The notes: generated by a model from the sequence alone, not told the origin. DNA of 7,633 nucleotides from Archangium sp. (GCA_016793585.1 JAEUJR010001066.1:1-7633), one strand, 5' to 3'; counted from the first letter of the stretch, positions 1 to 6,220 are shown. Translations and numbers: made by a program.

Positions 1-4
1 CGTC

Positions 5-340
5 GTGAGTGACTTCGAACGTCGTCGCAGCGTGCGCGTGAACGTCTCCCTCCCCGTCGAGGTGCGAGACGAGCGTGGCTTCTCGTTTCATTCGACGCGC
101 GACATCTCGGCCACCGGCTGCTTCTTCGACCGCGCCATTCCGCACGCCGTCGGCGCCCGCGTCGCGTTGTCCTTCGGTCTGCCCGGAGACAGCCGCACCA
201 TTCGCTGCGAAGGTGAAGTGGTGAACGTGCCCGACAAGAAGGGCTACGGCATGGGCATTCGGTTCTTGAACATCTCGCCCGCCGACGCCCAGCGCCTCGA
301 CGCGTTCGCCAGACAGCTGCTCGAGGGGGAAGACCGATGA
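5..340 (+). CDS. PilZ-domain protein (c-di-GMP receptor type)
   Basis: Single-domain PilZ protein of 111 residues from the GTG at position 5. Both halves of the c-di-GMP binding signature are visible: the arginine motif RRSVR at residues 7-11 (RxxxR) and the D33-x-S35-x-x-G38 motif (DISATG) starting 22 residues later. The rest fits the PilZ beta-barrel, with a closing hydrophobic strand at GMGIRFLNIS. In the family, binding of cyclic di-GMP through these residues changes partner interactions, often in motility or exopolysaccharide control. There is no signal peptide, so it should be cytoplasmic. The reading frame is open to the window edge, so a start further upstream cannot be excluded, but the RR motif close to the N terminus is normal for stand-alone PilZ proteins. 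Its stop overlaps the next gene's start (ATGA), indicating translational coupling. The family call is firm; the cellular process is unknown. Confidence 0.9.
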   Translation: MSDFERRRSVRVNVSLPVEVRDERGFSFHSTRDISATGCFFDRAIPHAVGARVALSFGLPGDSRTIRCEGEVVNVPDKKGYGMGIRFLNISPADAQRLDAFARQLLEGEDR

Positions 341-777
341 CGAAGCCGATGGCGGTGCTGCTGGCGGTGCTCGCCGCGTCGTCGTGCATCACCGACGACA
401 GGGCCTCACGCGCGCGTGGCGCCTCGGGGTGGTTCGAGAACGTGCCCGTGTACAAGGCACCTGCGACGTCACGCTGCGCGAAGTTCAAGAAGGGCGGCAG
501 CGCCGGCGCCGCCTGCGACGAAGCGAAGTACCTGGGTGAAATCTACGTGCGCCGTCTCTCGTCGGGTGACGAGGTGTGCCTCGAGGGCGGCTTCGGAGAC
601 CGGCCGCTCGCCTCGTGCCTCGCCCGCGCGTCGGTCGCCGACACCGACACCAACCGCCTGCTGCTCGAAGTGCGCAACGCCCAGCCGGGCTCGAAGTGGT
701 TCAACAAGGAGTCGAACCAGTTCTGGTTCGAAGAGGGCGCGCTCGTCGACCTCTACCTCGCCGACCACGGCTACTGA
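337..777 (+). CDS. small Cys-containing lipoprotein, function unknown
   Basis: 146 residues. The N terminus is a short lipoprotein-type signal: K3, a hydrophobic stretch (residues 5-14), then Ala-Ser-Ser-Cys with C17 as the likely lipidated residue. The box is relaxed (Ala rather than Leu at -3). The mature part has four more cysteines (C47, C60, C81, C94), enough for two disulfides, which fits an extracytoplasmic location. The segment around residues 64-96, with GEIYVRRLSSGDEVCLEGG, reads as beta strands. It ends with an aromatic-rich stretch (WFNKESNQFWFEEGALVDLYL) typical of small SH3-like or beta-barrel envelope proteins, but I do not recognise the family. It overlaps the PilZ gene by 4 bases, so it is probably co-translated; a purine-rich GGGGGAAG lies just before the ATG. 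A function linked to PilZ signalling is only an inference from the overlap. Confidence 0.75.
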   Translation: MTKPMAVLLAVLAASSCITDDRASRARGASGWFENVPVYKAPATSRCAKFKKGGSAGAACDEAKYLGEIYVRRLSSGDEVCLEGGFGDRPLASCLARASVADTDTNRLLLEVRNAQPGSKWFNKESNQFWFEEGALVDLYLADHGY

Positions 778-805
778 GCCGACCCGCCGTTCGGAGAGCC
801 GCGCA

Positions 806-834
806 TTGAGCGCTCCTGGCGCGGCGGCGATACT
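806..834 (+). promoter_or_regulatory. candidate sigma-70-type promoter for a leaderless GTG start
   Basis: TTGAGC (806-811) is followed by exactly 17 bases and then GATACT (829-834), each matching the -35 and -10 consensus at 4 of 6 positions. Six bases separate the -10 from the GTG at 841, so transcription would start at or next to the start codon. No Shine-Dalgarno is visible in front of this GTG, which agrees with leaderless translation. The inference rests on spacing and partial matches only. Confidence 0.45.
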
Positions 835-840
835 GCGCCC

Positions 841-1431
841 GTGGCCTTCTACGACTCGCTGTCGCCCTCGAAGCTGAAGTCTCTCGCCAACGAGCGCCTG
901 TCGGACCTCATCGACAAAGAAGCGGTTCGCGCGCGCGCGTCACTCGACGACCTGCAGCAGCGCTACCCGTCGGCCGGCCCGCGCGAGCTGTCGCAGCGCT
1001 ACATCGACTCGCGCAAACAGGCCGCCAGCGTGCTCGGGGGCGTCACCGGCGTCTTCGGCGCCGTCACCGTGCCCGTCGACCTCGTCGGCATGGTGTACCT
1101 GCAGCTCGCGCTGCTCGTCGAGATTGGCACCGTCTTCAAGGCCGACTTCAAGAACGAGCGCGGTAAGAAAGACGTGCTCGACCTTTTCGGCTACGCGAAC
1201 GGCATCGGCCCCATTCAGCGCGCGAGCCCCAAGGTGCTGGGCAGCCTCGCCGCGATGGTGCTGACGAAGACGGGCCTCAAGGCGTTGGGCCGCGCGATGC
1301 CGCTCGTGGCCGCCCCCATCTCGGCGTACCTCAACAACCAGCACGTGCAGCGCGTCGGCGACTCGGCCATTCGCCACTACGACGGCTGGGTGCACGCGCA
1401 CGAGAAGTCGAAGAAGGCCTCGGGCAGCTGA
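841..1431 (+). CDS. EcsC-family-like protein
   Basis: 196 residues starting at GTG 841. The N-terminal 60 residues are charged and helical. They are followed by a glycine-rich amphipathic stretch (residues 61-96: GGVTGVFGAVTVPVDLVGMVYLQ, key element P78-V-D-L81), then a conserved-looking charged segment FKADFKNERGKKDVLDLFGYANG, and a second hydrophobic helical region at about 128-162. The Gly-rich segment leading to P-x-D and a helix rich in Leu and Gln resembles the EcsC family (PF12787), named after a Bacillus gene next to an ABC transporter and still without a defined biochemical role. There is no signal peptide; membrane association through the two hydrophobic regions is possible. It is separated by 63 bases from the lipoprotein gene and probably has its own promoter. 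Its stop codon lies one base from the stop of the convergent glycosyltransferase-like gene. The coding call is strong, the family call moderate. Confidence 0.7.
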   Translation: MAFYDSLSPSKLKSLANERLSDLIDKEAVRARASLDDLQQRYPSAGPRELSQRYIDSRKQAASVLGGVTGVFGAVTVPVDLVGMVYLQLALLVEIGTVFKADFKNERGKKDVLDLFGYANGIGPIQRASPKVLGSLAAMVLTKTGLKALGRAMPLVAAPISAYLNNQHVQRVGDSAIRHYDGWVHAHEKSKKASGS

Positions 1432-1432
1432 T

Positions 1433-3760
1433 TCACTCGAAGGGAATCACCGCGTCGCGCCGCAGGTAGAACGTTCGCGTCGCGCCCTGCTGCGTCGCCT
1501 TGCTCAGCCGAACCCACGGCGGCCCGGGCGGCGTCGTCGCGCAGCCAGCCTCGACCACCGCGTACTGCGCGTGCTGCTGCACGGCGTCGTCGTTGCCCGC
1601 GCGCCGCGGCGGCGGAAACGTCAGCTTGAAGCGGCCGCCGTCGACGGGCACCGAGAGGTCGCTCAGCCGGTACAGGCCCGTGCCGTAGCTGCCGCCGCAG
1701 CCCTGGTACCAGACGCCGTCACCGCGCTCGAGGGTGGGCGGTGGCCCCAGCTCGGCGTGGTGCCACAGCCCGGCGACCCGGTCGTTCACCGTGTGCTCGG
1801 CCACCAGGGCGCGAAAGAGCAGCTCTCCGGCCACGCTGTCAGGCGGCCCGTCTTCCTCGATGAAGCCGACGTGCGAGGCGCCCATCTGCACGAGCTTCTC
1901 GTGCACGGCCTTCACGGTGCCCAGGCGCGCGTATGAGAGGCCGTATTGAATGCCCGGCTCGTCCGTCATCGCCACGTGGTGGATGCCGAGGGTGGGGTAG
2001 CGGTTGTGGTACAGCACGCGCGCCTTCGGCGGCAGCTGGTCGCCCATGCCCTCCCAGTCTGAGAACGGCTGGAGACGCGCGGTCGGCGTCGCGGACGTGA
2101 GGCCCTGGCTGAAGTGCTCGACGGTGCTCGCCATCGCCGAGGTGCCGCCGTTCATGCCATGCGTCTTCAAGAAGGGCACGCCAGCCGCGACCACGAGCTG
2201 AAACACGACAGCCGCAGCGACGCCCATACGGGCAGGCCAGCCCAGCTGCCAGGCGTGCGCGAACACGACGTACGCGACGGCCGCCATCACCGGCACCAGC
2301 ACCACGAGGTACCGCATCTGATGCGCGAAGTTCCACCACAGGCCGATGCCGCCGTGCACCACCAACACGAGCACCCAGACCCACGGCAGCCGTCGCAACA
2401 GCGGCAGCACCACCAGCGAGACCGAGAAGAGCGAGCCAAAGACGGGCAAGCGCTTCGTGAACGACTCCCAGGTGGCGAGGTCCAGGTGGTAGCGCCACAG
2501 CGCCTCGAGCGTGCCCGTCACGCGCGCGCTGAACGAGGCCGGTTGGGCAGCCCACGCCTCGAGGCTGAAGCGCGCGGCCCAGGCGCCGCTGTCCTGCGTC
2601 CACGGGGTCGACGGCCAGAGCTCGCCAGCGAAGGGGTAGAGCGGGTTGTGGTACCAGATGAGGTTTCGCAGCCAGAGCGGTGTGGTCACCAGCAGGCCCG
2701 TCGCGAGCGCGACCAGCATGGGCGGCCACACCTGGCGCACCGAGCGCCTCACGCACGCGACGACGATGCCGCCCGTCACGCCCACCAGCATGGGCACGAC
2801 GAAGAAGGCCGCCGTGTACTTCGTCAGCACGACGCCACCGACCTGCGCCGCCACCAGCGCCCAGCTCGCCGCATCGCCGCGGCGAAAGGCGTGCACCCAC
2901 GCGAGCACCGAGCTGGCCACCCACCACGCGGCCACGTGGTCAGCGCCGCCCATGAGGCCCGTGTCGTAGACGTAGAGCGAGGGGAACAGCAGCACCATCA
3001 CCCACGCCCAGCGGGAGCCCACGCGCGTGAGCGACGGGGAGAGGACGCGCACGAGCGCAGGCATCGTCGCGAGCGTTCCAAGAAACGCTACCACCTCGAG
3101 CTGCTGCGCGAGCGCCACGCGGTCGAAGAGGGTGCCCGGCCGAAGGAAGGCCCAGGTCGCGAACAGGCTCGCCAGATGCGGAGACGTGAGCACCAGCGCG
3201 CCCTCGGGGCTGGGTTCGATGCCCCCCGCCGCGACGTACCGCTCGGCGATGCCCAGGTGGTACCAGCGCGCGTCGTAGTTCAGGTTCGTCGGCGACAACG
3301 TCGGCAGCACCGCGACGCCGAGCGCCACCAGCCCGAGGAGCAGCACGAGCCACTCCCAGGCCGCCAGCACGGGCCGGGCGCGCCAGAGGCGGTCGAGCTC
3401 CTCCACGAGCTGCTGGTGCCCGCTCAGCAAGAGCAGCGCGGGGTAGAGCCAGAACGTCGTGGGCCCGAAGAGGTGCAGGTGGCCCACCAGCGCGAGCCCC
3501 AACCCGAAGGCGAGCCCGCCCGTCGCGAACGAGAGCGCGAGGTGCCCATCACGCCGCGGCCCGGGCACGAACGAGAGCAGCTTGAGGCCGACGCTGAACG
3601 ACGCAGCCGCAAAGACGAGCGCGCCCACCCACGCCGTCATCACGCGCGGCAGCAGCCACCGCTCGAAGGGGAAAATCTCGGTGAAGAACGGCACCAGCTG
3701 CAGCACCGCCCCCACCAGGGCGGCGAGGGCCACCCACGCGCGCCAGCCAGGGGACTTCAC
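1433..3760 (-). CDS. polytopic GT-C-fold glycosyltransferase-like membrane protein
   Basis: 775 residues from the GTG at 3760, chosen because it overlaps the upstream gene's TGA as GTGA; an in-frame upstream ATG would bury 45 residues in that gene. About a dozen hydrophobic segments fill residues 8 to 535. After the segment at about 136-153 comes N161-Y-D163-A-R-W-Y-H168, in the place where GT-C enzymes (PMT/ArnT-like, GT39/GT83 clan) carry the acidic catalytic loop, so D163 is the candidate catalytic or metal-contacting residue. Further family-like motifs are GGADH (271-275), TKYTA (313-317) and RNLIWYHNPLYPF (365-377). The last 230 or so residues are soluble and probably extracytoplasmic. 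Such enzymes transfer sugars from polyprenyl phosphate donors on the outer face of the inner membrane; donor and acceptor cannot be read here. The gene is coupled to the discoidin-domain gene. It could instead be a non-catalytic homologue. Confidence 0.75.
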   Translation of the reverse strand: MKSPGWRAWVALAALVGAVLQLVPFFTEIFPFERWLLPRVMTAWVGALVFAAASFSVGLKLLSFVPGPRRDGHLALSFATGGLAFGLGLALVGHLHLFGPTTFWLYPALLLLSGHQQLVEELDRLWRARPVLAAWEWLVLLLGLVALGVAVLPTLSPTNLNYDARWYHLGIAERYVAAGGIEPSPEGALVLTSPHLASLFATWAFLRPGTLFDRVALAQQLEVVAFLGTLATMPALVRVLSPSLTRVGSRWAWVMVLLFPSLYVYDTGLMGGADHVAAWWVASSVLAWVHAFRRGDAASWALVAAQVGGVVLTKYTAAFFVVPMLVGVTGGIVVACVRRSVRQVWPPMLVALATGLLVTTPLWLRNLIWYHNPLYPFAGELWPSTPWTQDSGAWAARFSLEAWAAQPASFSARVTGTLEALWRYHLDLATWESFTKRLPVFGSLFSVSLVVLPLLRRLPWVWVLVLVVHGGIGLWWNFAHQMRYLVVLVPVMAAVAYVVFAHAWQLGWPARMGVAAAVVFQLVVAAGVPFLKTHGMNGGTSAMASTVEHFSQGLTSATPTARLQPFSDWEGMGDQLPPKARVLYHNRYPTLGIHHVAMTDEPGIQYGLSYARLGTVKAVHEKLVQMGASHVGFIEEDGPPDSVAGELLFRALVAEHTVNDRVAGLWHHAELGPPPTLERGDGVWYQGCGGSYGTGLYRLSDLSVPVDGGRFKLTFPPPRRAGNDDAVQQHAQYAVVEAGCATTPPGPPWVRLSKATQQGATRTFYLRRDAVIPFE

Positions 3761-4647
3761 GGGTGCACTTCGACGCGCTCGAGGTGGAGCGTCGTCGTCC
3801 GGTCGGTGCGCAGGCGCACGTAGCGGGCGGTCGTGGTGGTGAATCGCGGCTCCCACGTGCTGAAGGCGGCCGGCTGCCGCGCCACCTCTCGCCACGTGAG
3901 GCCGTCGTCACCGACCTCGACGACGAGGGGCACGGCCCGCTCCTGCAGCTCGTCGAGGCGGTTCACGACGGTGAGCCCCGAGACCGCCTGGGCCTCGCCG
4001 AGGTCGTACTGAATCCACGGGTTGGCCTCGGGCGCGGTGATGAAGAAGATGTCGGTGCGAACGCCGGCGCACTCGTGATGGCTCGGGTGGCAGGTGTACG
4101 GGCTGCTCGAGGTCTTCCACTCGGCGTGACGCGCGAGGTTCCGCGGAGCCCGCAGCCAGGTCAGCACGCCAGGGCCGAGGGCGGCCACCAGCACCAGCCC
4201 CACCACGACGCGCAGCGACCGTACCCAGGGCAGCTGCCGCGCGCTCGCCATCAACCGCGCCGGTCGCTCCACCACGTCGAGCAGCTCGGCGTGCAGCCTG
4301 CGCAGCGTCGCGACGTCGGTCGACTGCTGCTCCACCAGCGCGGCAGCGTCGGTGACGAAGCGGGGCGCGCCTGGCGGCAACGTCGCCAGCACCGAGGCGG
4401 TCGAGTAGCTGGCGGGAACGTCGGCGTAGGCCGCGAGCGCGAGCGCCAGCCCCTGCTGGTGAAGCGTCGCGCGGGCCAGCTCACGGCCGGCCGTGAACGA
4501 GAGCTGTTCGGCCGCATCGAAGGTCTCTCGTGAGCGAGAGGTGAGCTCGGCCTGACGGGCGCTCTGCTTCGAGCTCGCTGCGGCTGCAGCCTCTCGTTCG
4601 GCGCGGGCGGTGAACCAGGTGAGCACGGTCGCTGTGTAGCGGACCAT
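3757..4647 (-). CDS. single-pass membrane protein with extracytoplasmic discoidin (F5/8 type C) domain
   Basis: 296 residues. Residues 1-140 are Ala- and Arg-rich, helical and without a signal peptide, so probably cytoplasmic. A single membrane helix follows at about 146-164 (VVVGLVLVAALGPGVLTWL). Residues 172-296 form a discoidin-like galactose-binding fold. The diagnostic parts are NPWIQYDLGEAQAVSGLTV (from 209), VEVGDDGLTWREVA and the closing ARYVRLRTD strand. C186 and C193, near the start of this domain, could form a disulfide, as expected outside the cytoplasm. Discoidin domains usually bind carbohydrate or lipid headgroups. The ATG has GGAG 8 bases upstream (4659-4656), and that GGAG lies inside an inverted repeat. 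The stop overlaps the glycosyltransferase-like gene (GTGA), so the two products are probably made together. A role in binding or positioning the glycan substrate is inferred. Confidence 0.75.
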   Translation of the reverse strand: MVRYTATVLTWFTARAEREAAAAASSKQSARQAELTSRSRETFDAAEQLSFTAGRELARATLHQQGLALALAAYADVPASYSTASVLATLPPGAPRFVTDAAALVEQQSTDVATLRRLHAELLDVVERPARLMASARQLPWVRSLRVVVGLVLVAALGPGVLTWLRAPRNLARHAEWKTSSSPYTCHPSHHECAGVRTDIFFITAPEANPWIQYDLGEAQAVSGLTVVNRLDELQERAVPLVVEVGDDGLTWREVARQPAAFSTWEPRFTTTTARYVRLRTDRTTTLHLERVEVHP

Positions 4648-4654
4648 GCCTGCT

Positions 4655-4676
4655 GCTCCAACGCGTCAGTTGGAGC
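4655..4676 (-). promoter_or_regulatory. perfect 7-bp hairpin covering the Shine-Dalgarno of the discoidin gene
   Basis: On the minus strand the arms GCTCCAA and TTGGAGC are perfectly complementary and enclose an 8-base loop. The 3' arm contains the GGAG that sits 8 bases before the ATG at 4647. If folded in the mRNA the ribosome site would be paired; as DNA the 22-bp dyad could equally be an operator. The repeat is seen directly; a regulatory role is inferred. Confidence 0.5.
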
Positions 4677-4687
4677 GTGGTGAGCCA

Positions 4688-4713
4688 GGGCCCCCGAAAC
4701 GACTCGGGGCCCC
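4688..4713 (-). terminator. GC-rich terminator-like stem-loop between two minus-strand units
   Basis: GGGCCCCCGA (4688-4697) and TCGGGGCCCC (4704-4713) form a 10-bp stem with one internal C/C mismatch around a 6-base loop. It lies about 45 bases after the stop of the secreted-protein gene at 4759 and before the discoidin gene. There is no clear T tract, so it may be a weak or Rho-assisted terminator. A separate 10-bp palindrome GCCCCGGGGC at 4726-4735 can pair with parts of the same stem, giving alternative folds. Confidence 0.4.
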
Positions 4714-4758
4714 GTTCGTCACGGAGCCCCGGGGCACGTCGTGTCGCTTCCCCTTCGT

Positions 4759-5181
4759 TCAGCGGAAGCCGACGTTGAACTCGACGCGCGAGCTGCGGCC
4801 GTAGCGGCGGTGCTCTTCACGGCGCTCGTGACGGCCGTAGTCGGAGCGGTCGTACGCCACCCAGACCCAGTTCTGCTGCGACTCGTAGTGGCCGGCGGTC
4901 TGCGTGGTGACGTACCGGCCAGGCTCGCAGAACTGACGGCCGCGGTGGCCGACGCGGCACTGCCCGGCCACGTAGACCTGCTGCGTGAAGCCGGGCACGT
5001 AACGCTGCGTGGTGCGCAGCTCCCAGCGGCCCGAGTTGTTCACCGGCGCGGGCTGGGGGCCGCACGGCTGCTGAACCACCGCTGGCATCGGGGCCGGCTG
5101 CACGGCGACGGCGCCGTGGTACTGGGCGAAGGCGGCAGGAGCGGCGAGCACGGCGAGAAGGGTGAGGATTCGAGCGTTCAT
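4759..5181 (-). CDS. secreted protein of unknown function with WVxxY-type beta repeats
   Basis: 140 residues. The ATG at 5181 is chosen because it opens a clean signal peptide: N2-A-R4, a hydrophobic core (residues 5-18) and cleavage after A17-F-A19 before Q20. The frame is open further upstream, but those codons run into the copper-protein gene in another frame. The mature protein has a Pro/Gln-rich linker (27-47), then strand-like segments WELRTTQRYVPG, QQVYVAG, GRYVTTQTAGHYE and WVWVAY. These repeat a pattern of Tyr/Trp-Val followed by Gly. There are three cysteines (C40, C75, C85). The tail (112-132) is Arg/His/Glu-rich and ends in VEFNVGFR. I do not recognise a named family. It lies 64 bases downstream of the copper storage gene on the same strand and may share its transcript. 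The His, Cys and acidic tail could bind metal, but this is speculation. Confidence 0.75.
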   Translation of the reverse strand: MNARILTLLAVLAAPAAFAQYHGAVAVQPAPMPAVVQQPCGPQPAPVNNSGRWELRTTQRYVPGFTQQVYVAGQCRVGHRGRQFCEPGRYVTTQTAGHYESQQNWVWVAYDRSDYGRHERREEHRRYGRSSRVEFNVGFR

Positions 5182-5245
5182 GGCCCCTTCGACCGTGAAC
5201 CCGTCACTCCTATTCACCCACCCTGCCTGCGCCCTCAACCGCTCG

Positions 5246-5719
5246 TCAGGCGGCCGCTTTTTCGCACTCGGCCGCACACTTCTGACAGCTCTCCATGCAC
5301 GCCTTGCACTCGGCGTGGTGGTTCTGGTGCTTCTTGCAAGCCGCTTCACAGTCGCGGCACACCTTCGCGCAGACCGCCGCGAGGGCCTTGAGGTGGGCCG
5401 AGTTGAGGCGCGTGAGGTCGGCCACGGCGTGGCACATCGGCAGCATCGCGCGCACCGTGCCCGCGCACTCGGCCATCGACTTGTCGCCCGTCGAGAGCGT
5501 GCGCACGCAGTGGTCGAGGCACGCTTCGCCCGCCTTGATGCAGTCGAGCGCGGCGGCCAGCAGCGCGTCGTTGATGACCCACGCGGCCTTCGCTTCGGGC
5601 TTGGCATCTTTCGCCGCGGGCGGAGGCGTCGTGCCCTTGCCCTGGGCCAGGGCCGTCAGGCTCAGCACCGCTGCACCACCGGCTGCCATCGTCACCGCAT
5701 CACGTCGCGTCATCGTCAT
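5246..5719 (-). CDS. csp1: exported four-helix-bundle copper storage protein (Csp1-like)
   Basis: 157 residues with 14 cysteines, all after residue 59: C60, C67, C71, C85, C96, C117, C121, C124, C128, C138, C141, C145, C148 and C152. They recur at 3-4 residue spacing within four predicted helices, for example CxxCxxxCxxCxxxC at 138-152. This is the pattern of the Csp family (PF03860), in which thiols lining the core of a four-helix bundle hold many Cu(I) ions per monomer. The N terminus is Tat-type: T4-R-R6-D, a mild hydrophobic core (8-24) and ALA before Q26. This matches exported Csp1 rather than cytosolic Csp3. A Pro/Lys/Ala linker (27-46) precedes the bundle. The first ATG is preferred because GGAG (5730-5727) lies 7 bases before it; the alternative Met3 would leave 13. 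It stands between a MerC-like gene and a secreted-protein gene on the same strand, with an inverted repeat upstream. Copper is the expected metal from the family; selectivity cannot be read directly. Confidence 0.9.
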   Translation of the reverse strand: MTMTRRDAVTMAAGGAAVLSLTALAQGKGTTPPPAAKDAKPEAKAAWVINDALLAAALDCIKAGEACLDHCVRTLSTGDKSMAECAGTVRAMLPMCHAVADLTRLNSAHLKALAAVCAKVCRDCEAACKKHQNHHAECKACMESCQKCAAECEKAAA

Positions 5720-5776
5720 GGAAGGTCTCCGTCGTGGGGAAAGAAAGCGCTGCGAGGCGCGACATACGCCCGCGCG

Positions 5777-5802
5777 CGTTCGTCGTCTTTCGAGAACGAA
5801 CG
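5777..5802 (-). repeat. 26-bp interrupted palindrome between merC-like and csp genes
   Basis: CGTTCGT (5777-5783) and ACGAACG (5796-5802) are perfect inverted repeats around 12 bases; two more symmetric base pairs extend inside the spacer. It starts 4 bases beyond the MerC-like stop and lies about 58 bases ahead of the copper storage start. It could be an attenuating or terminating hairpin after the MerC gene, or an operator for csp. No T tract follows, and it matches no metalloregulator site I know. Confidence 0.45.
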
Positions 5803-5806
5803 TGGC

Positions 5807-6184
5807 TCAGGCCGCGCGCAGCAACGAGCGGTTGCGCAGGTGCGCCGCCATCATCGCAGCCGCGCCACCGAGGCTGAGCACCGTCTCGGCGACGCTCTCG
5901 TCGAAGGCGAAGGCGGCGGTGGCGAGCAGGGCGATTCCACCGAGGGCAAGCCCGACGACCCCGACGTCGCGGTGCGACCGAAAGCCCGGCGCGAACGAGG
6001 TGACCGCGACGGCGAGCACGGCGACCAGCAGCACCGGGTGAAAGCCGCCGAGCACCGAGGCCGCCGCAGGCGCGACCGCCAGCAGGCCCGGCGTCGACAC
6101 GCAGTGCACCATGCAGAGGCCCGAGAGCGCCGTCCCCACGAGGTCTGACGAACGCGGCGCGGCGACGGGCGAGGGCGACTGCAT
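5807..6184 (-). CDS. MerC-domain inner-membrane protein (soft-metal transport type)
   Basis: 125 residues from the ATG at 6184. Four hydrophobic helices are visible, roughly 15-33, 40-62, 73-95 and 99-115. The first carries G22-L-C24-M-V-H27-C28 followed by S-T-P32. This CxxHC-x-x-x-P signature in helix 1 marks MerC-domain proteins (PF03203), whose founding member moves Hg(II) across the inner membrane. The end, AHLRNRSLLRAA, also fits the wider MerC-domain group. The frame stays open far upstream, but that sequence lies over the divergent gene and lacks membrane character, so the Met just before the first helix is preferred. No Shine-Dalgarno is seen, and a -35/-10 pair ends 7 bases before the ATG, consistent with leaderless initiation. 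No merA, merT, merP or merR is present, so mercury resistance should not be assumed. Being upstream of an exported copper storage gene, Cu(I) is a plausible alternative substrate. Confidence 0.82.
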   Translation of the reverse strand: MQSPSPVAAPRSSDLVGTALSGLCMVHCVSTPGLLAVAPAAASVLGGFHPVLLVAVLAVAVTSFAPGFRSHRDVGVVGLALGGIALLATAAFAFDESVAETVLSLGGAAAMMAAHLRNRSLLRAA

Positions 6185-6191
6185 GCCGGGC

Positions 6192-6220
6192 GCAATAGCC
6201 AGTCGGCGCTCTTTTCGCAA
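6192..6220 (-). promoter_or_regulatory. candidate leaderless promoter for the MerC-like gene
   Basis: On the minus strand TTGCGA (6220-6215) is followed by 17 bases and TATTGC (6197-6192), 7 bases before the ATG at 6184. The -35 matches consensus at 4 of 6 positions, the -10 only at 3 (TAT). The geometry is the same as for the EcsC-like gene at 841, which is the main support. The boxes are weak, so confidence is low. Confidence 0.3.

Noticed and set aside
1839..2927. 362-codon minus-strand frame inside the GT-C-like gene
   Set aside because: It lies in a shifted frame of the real gene and reads as Arg/Ala/Gly-rich sequence with no helices or motifs.
2114..3823. 569-codon open frame on the plus strand opposite the GT-C-like gene
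   Set aside because: Its product is Arg/His/Gln/Glu-rich low-complexity sequence without domains, while the opposite strand gives coherent membrane helices and family motifs. Long antisense frames are common in GC-rich DNA.
3761..3895. Upstream ATG extension of the GT-C-like gene (45 residues)
   Set aside because: It would lie wholly within the discoidin coding region in another frame and gives a Pro/His/Arg-rich N terminus; the GTG in the GTGA overlap fits better.
5182..5607. Upstream in-frame extension of the secreted protein at 4759-5181
   Set aside because: It overlaps the copper storage gene in another frame and would bury a clear signal peptide inside the protein.
5162..6148. 328-codon plus-strand frame opposite the csp and merC-like genes
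   Set aside because: The Arg/His-rich product has no family features, and the opposite strand carries two clear families.
5807..6184. MerC-like gene as evidence for a mercury resistance operon
   Set aside because: No merR, merT, merP or merA, and no mer-type operator, is visible; the neighbour is a copper storage gene.
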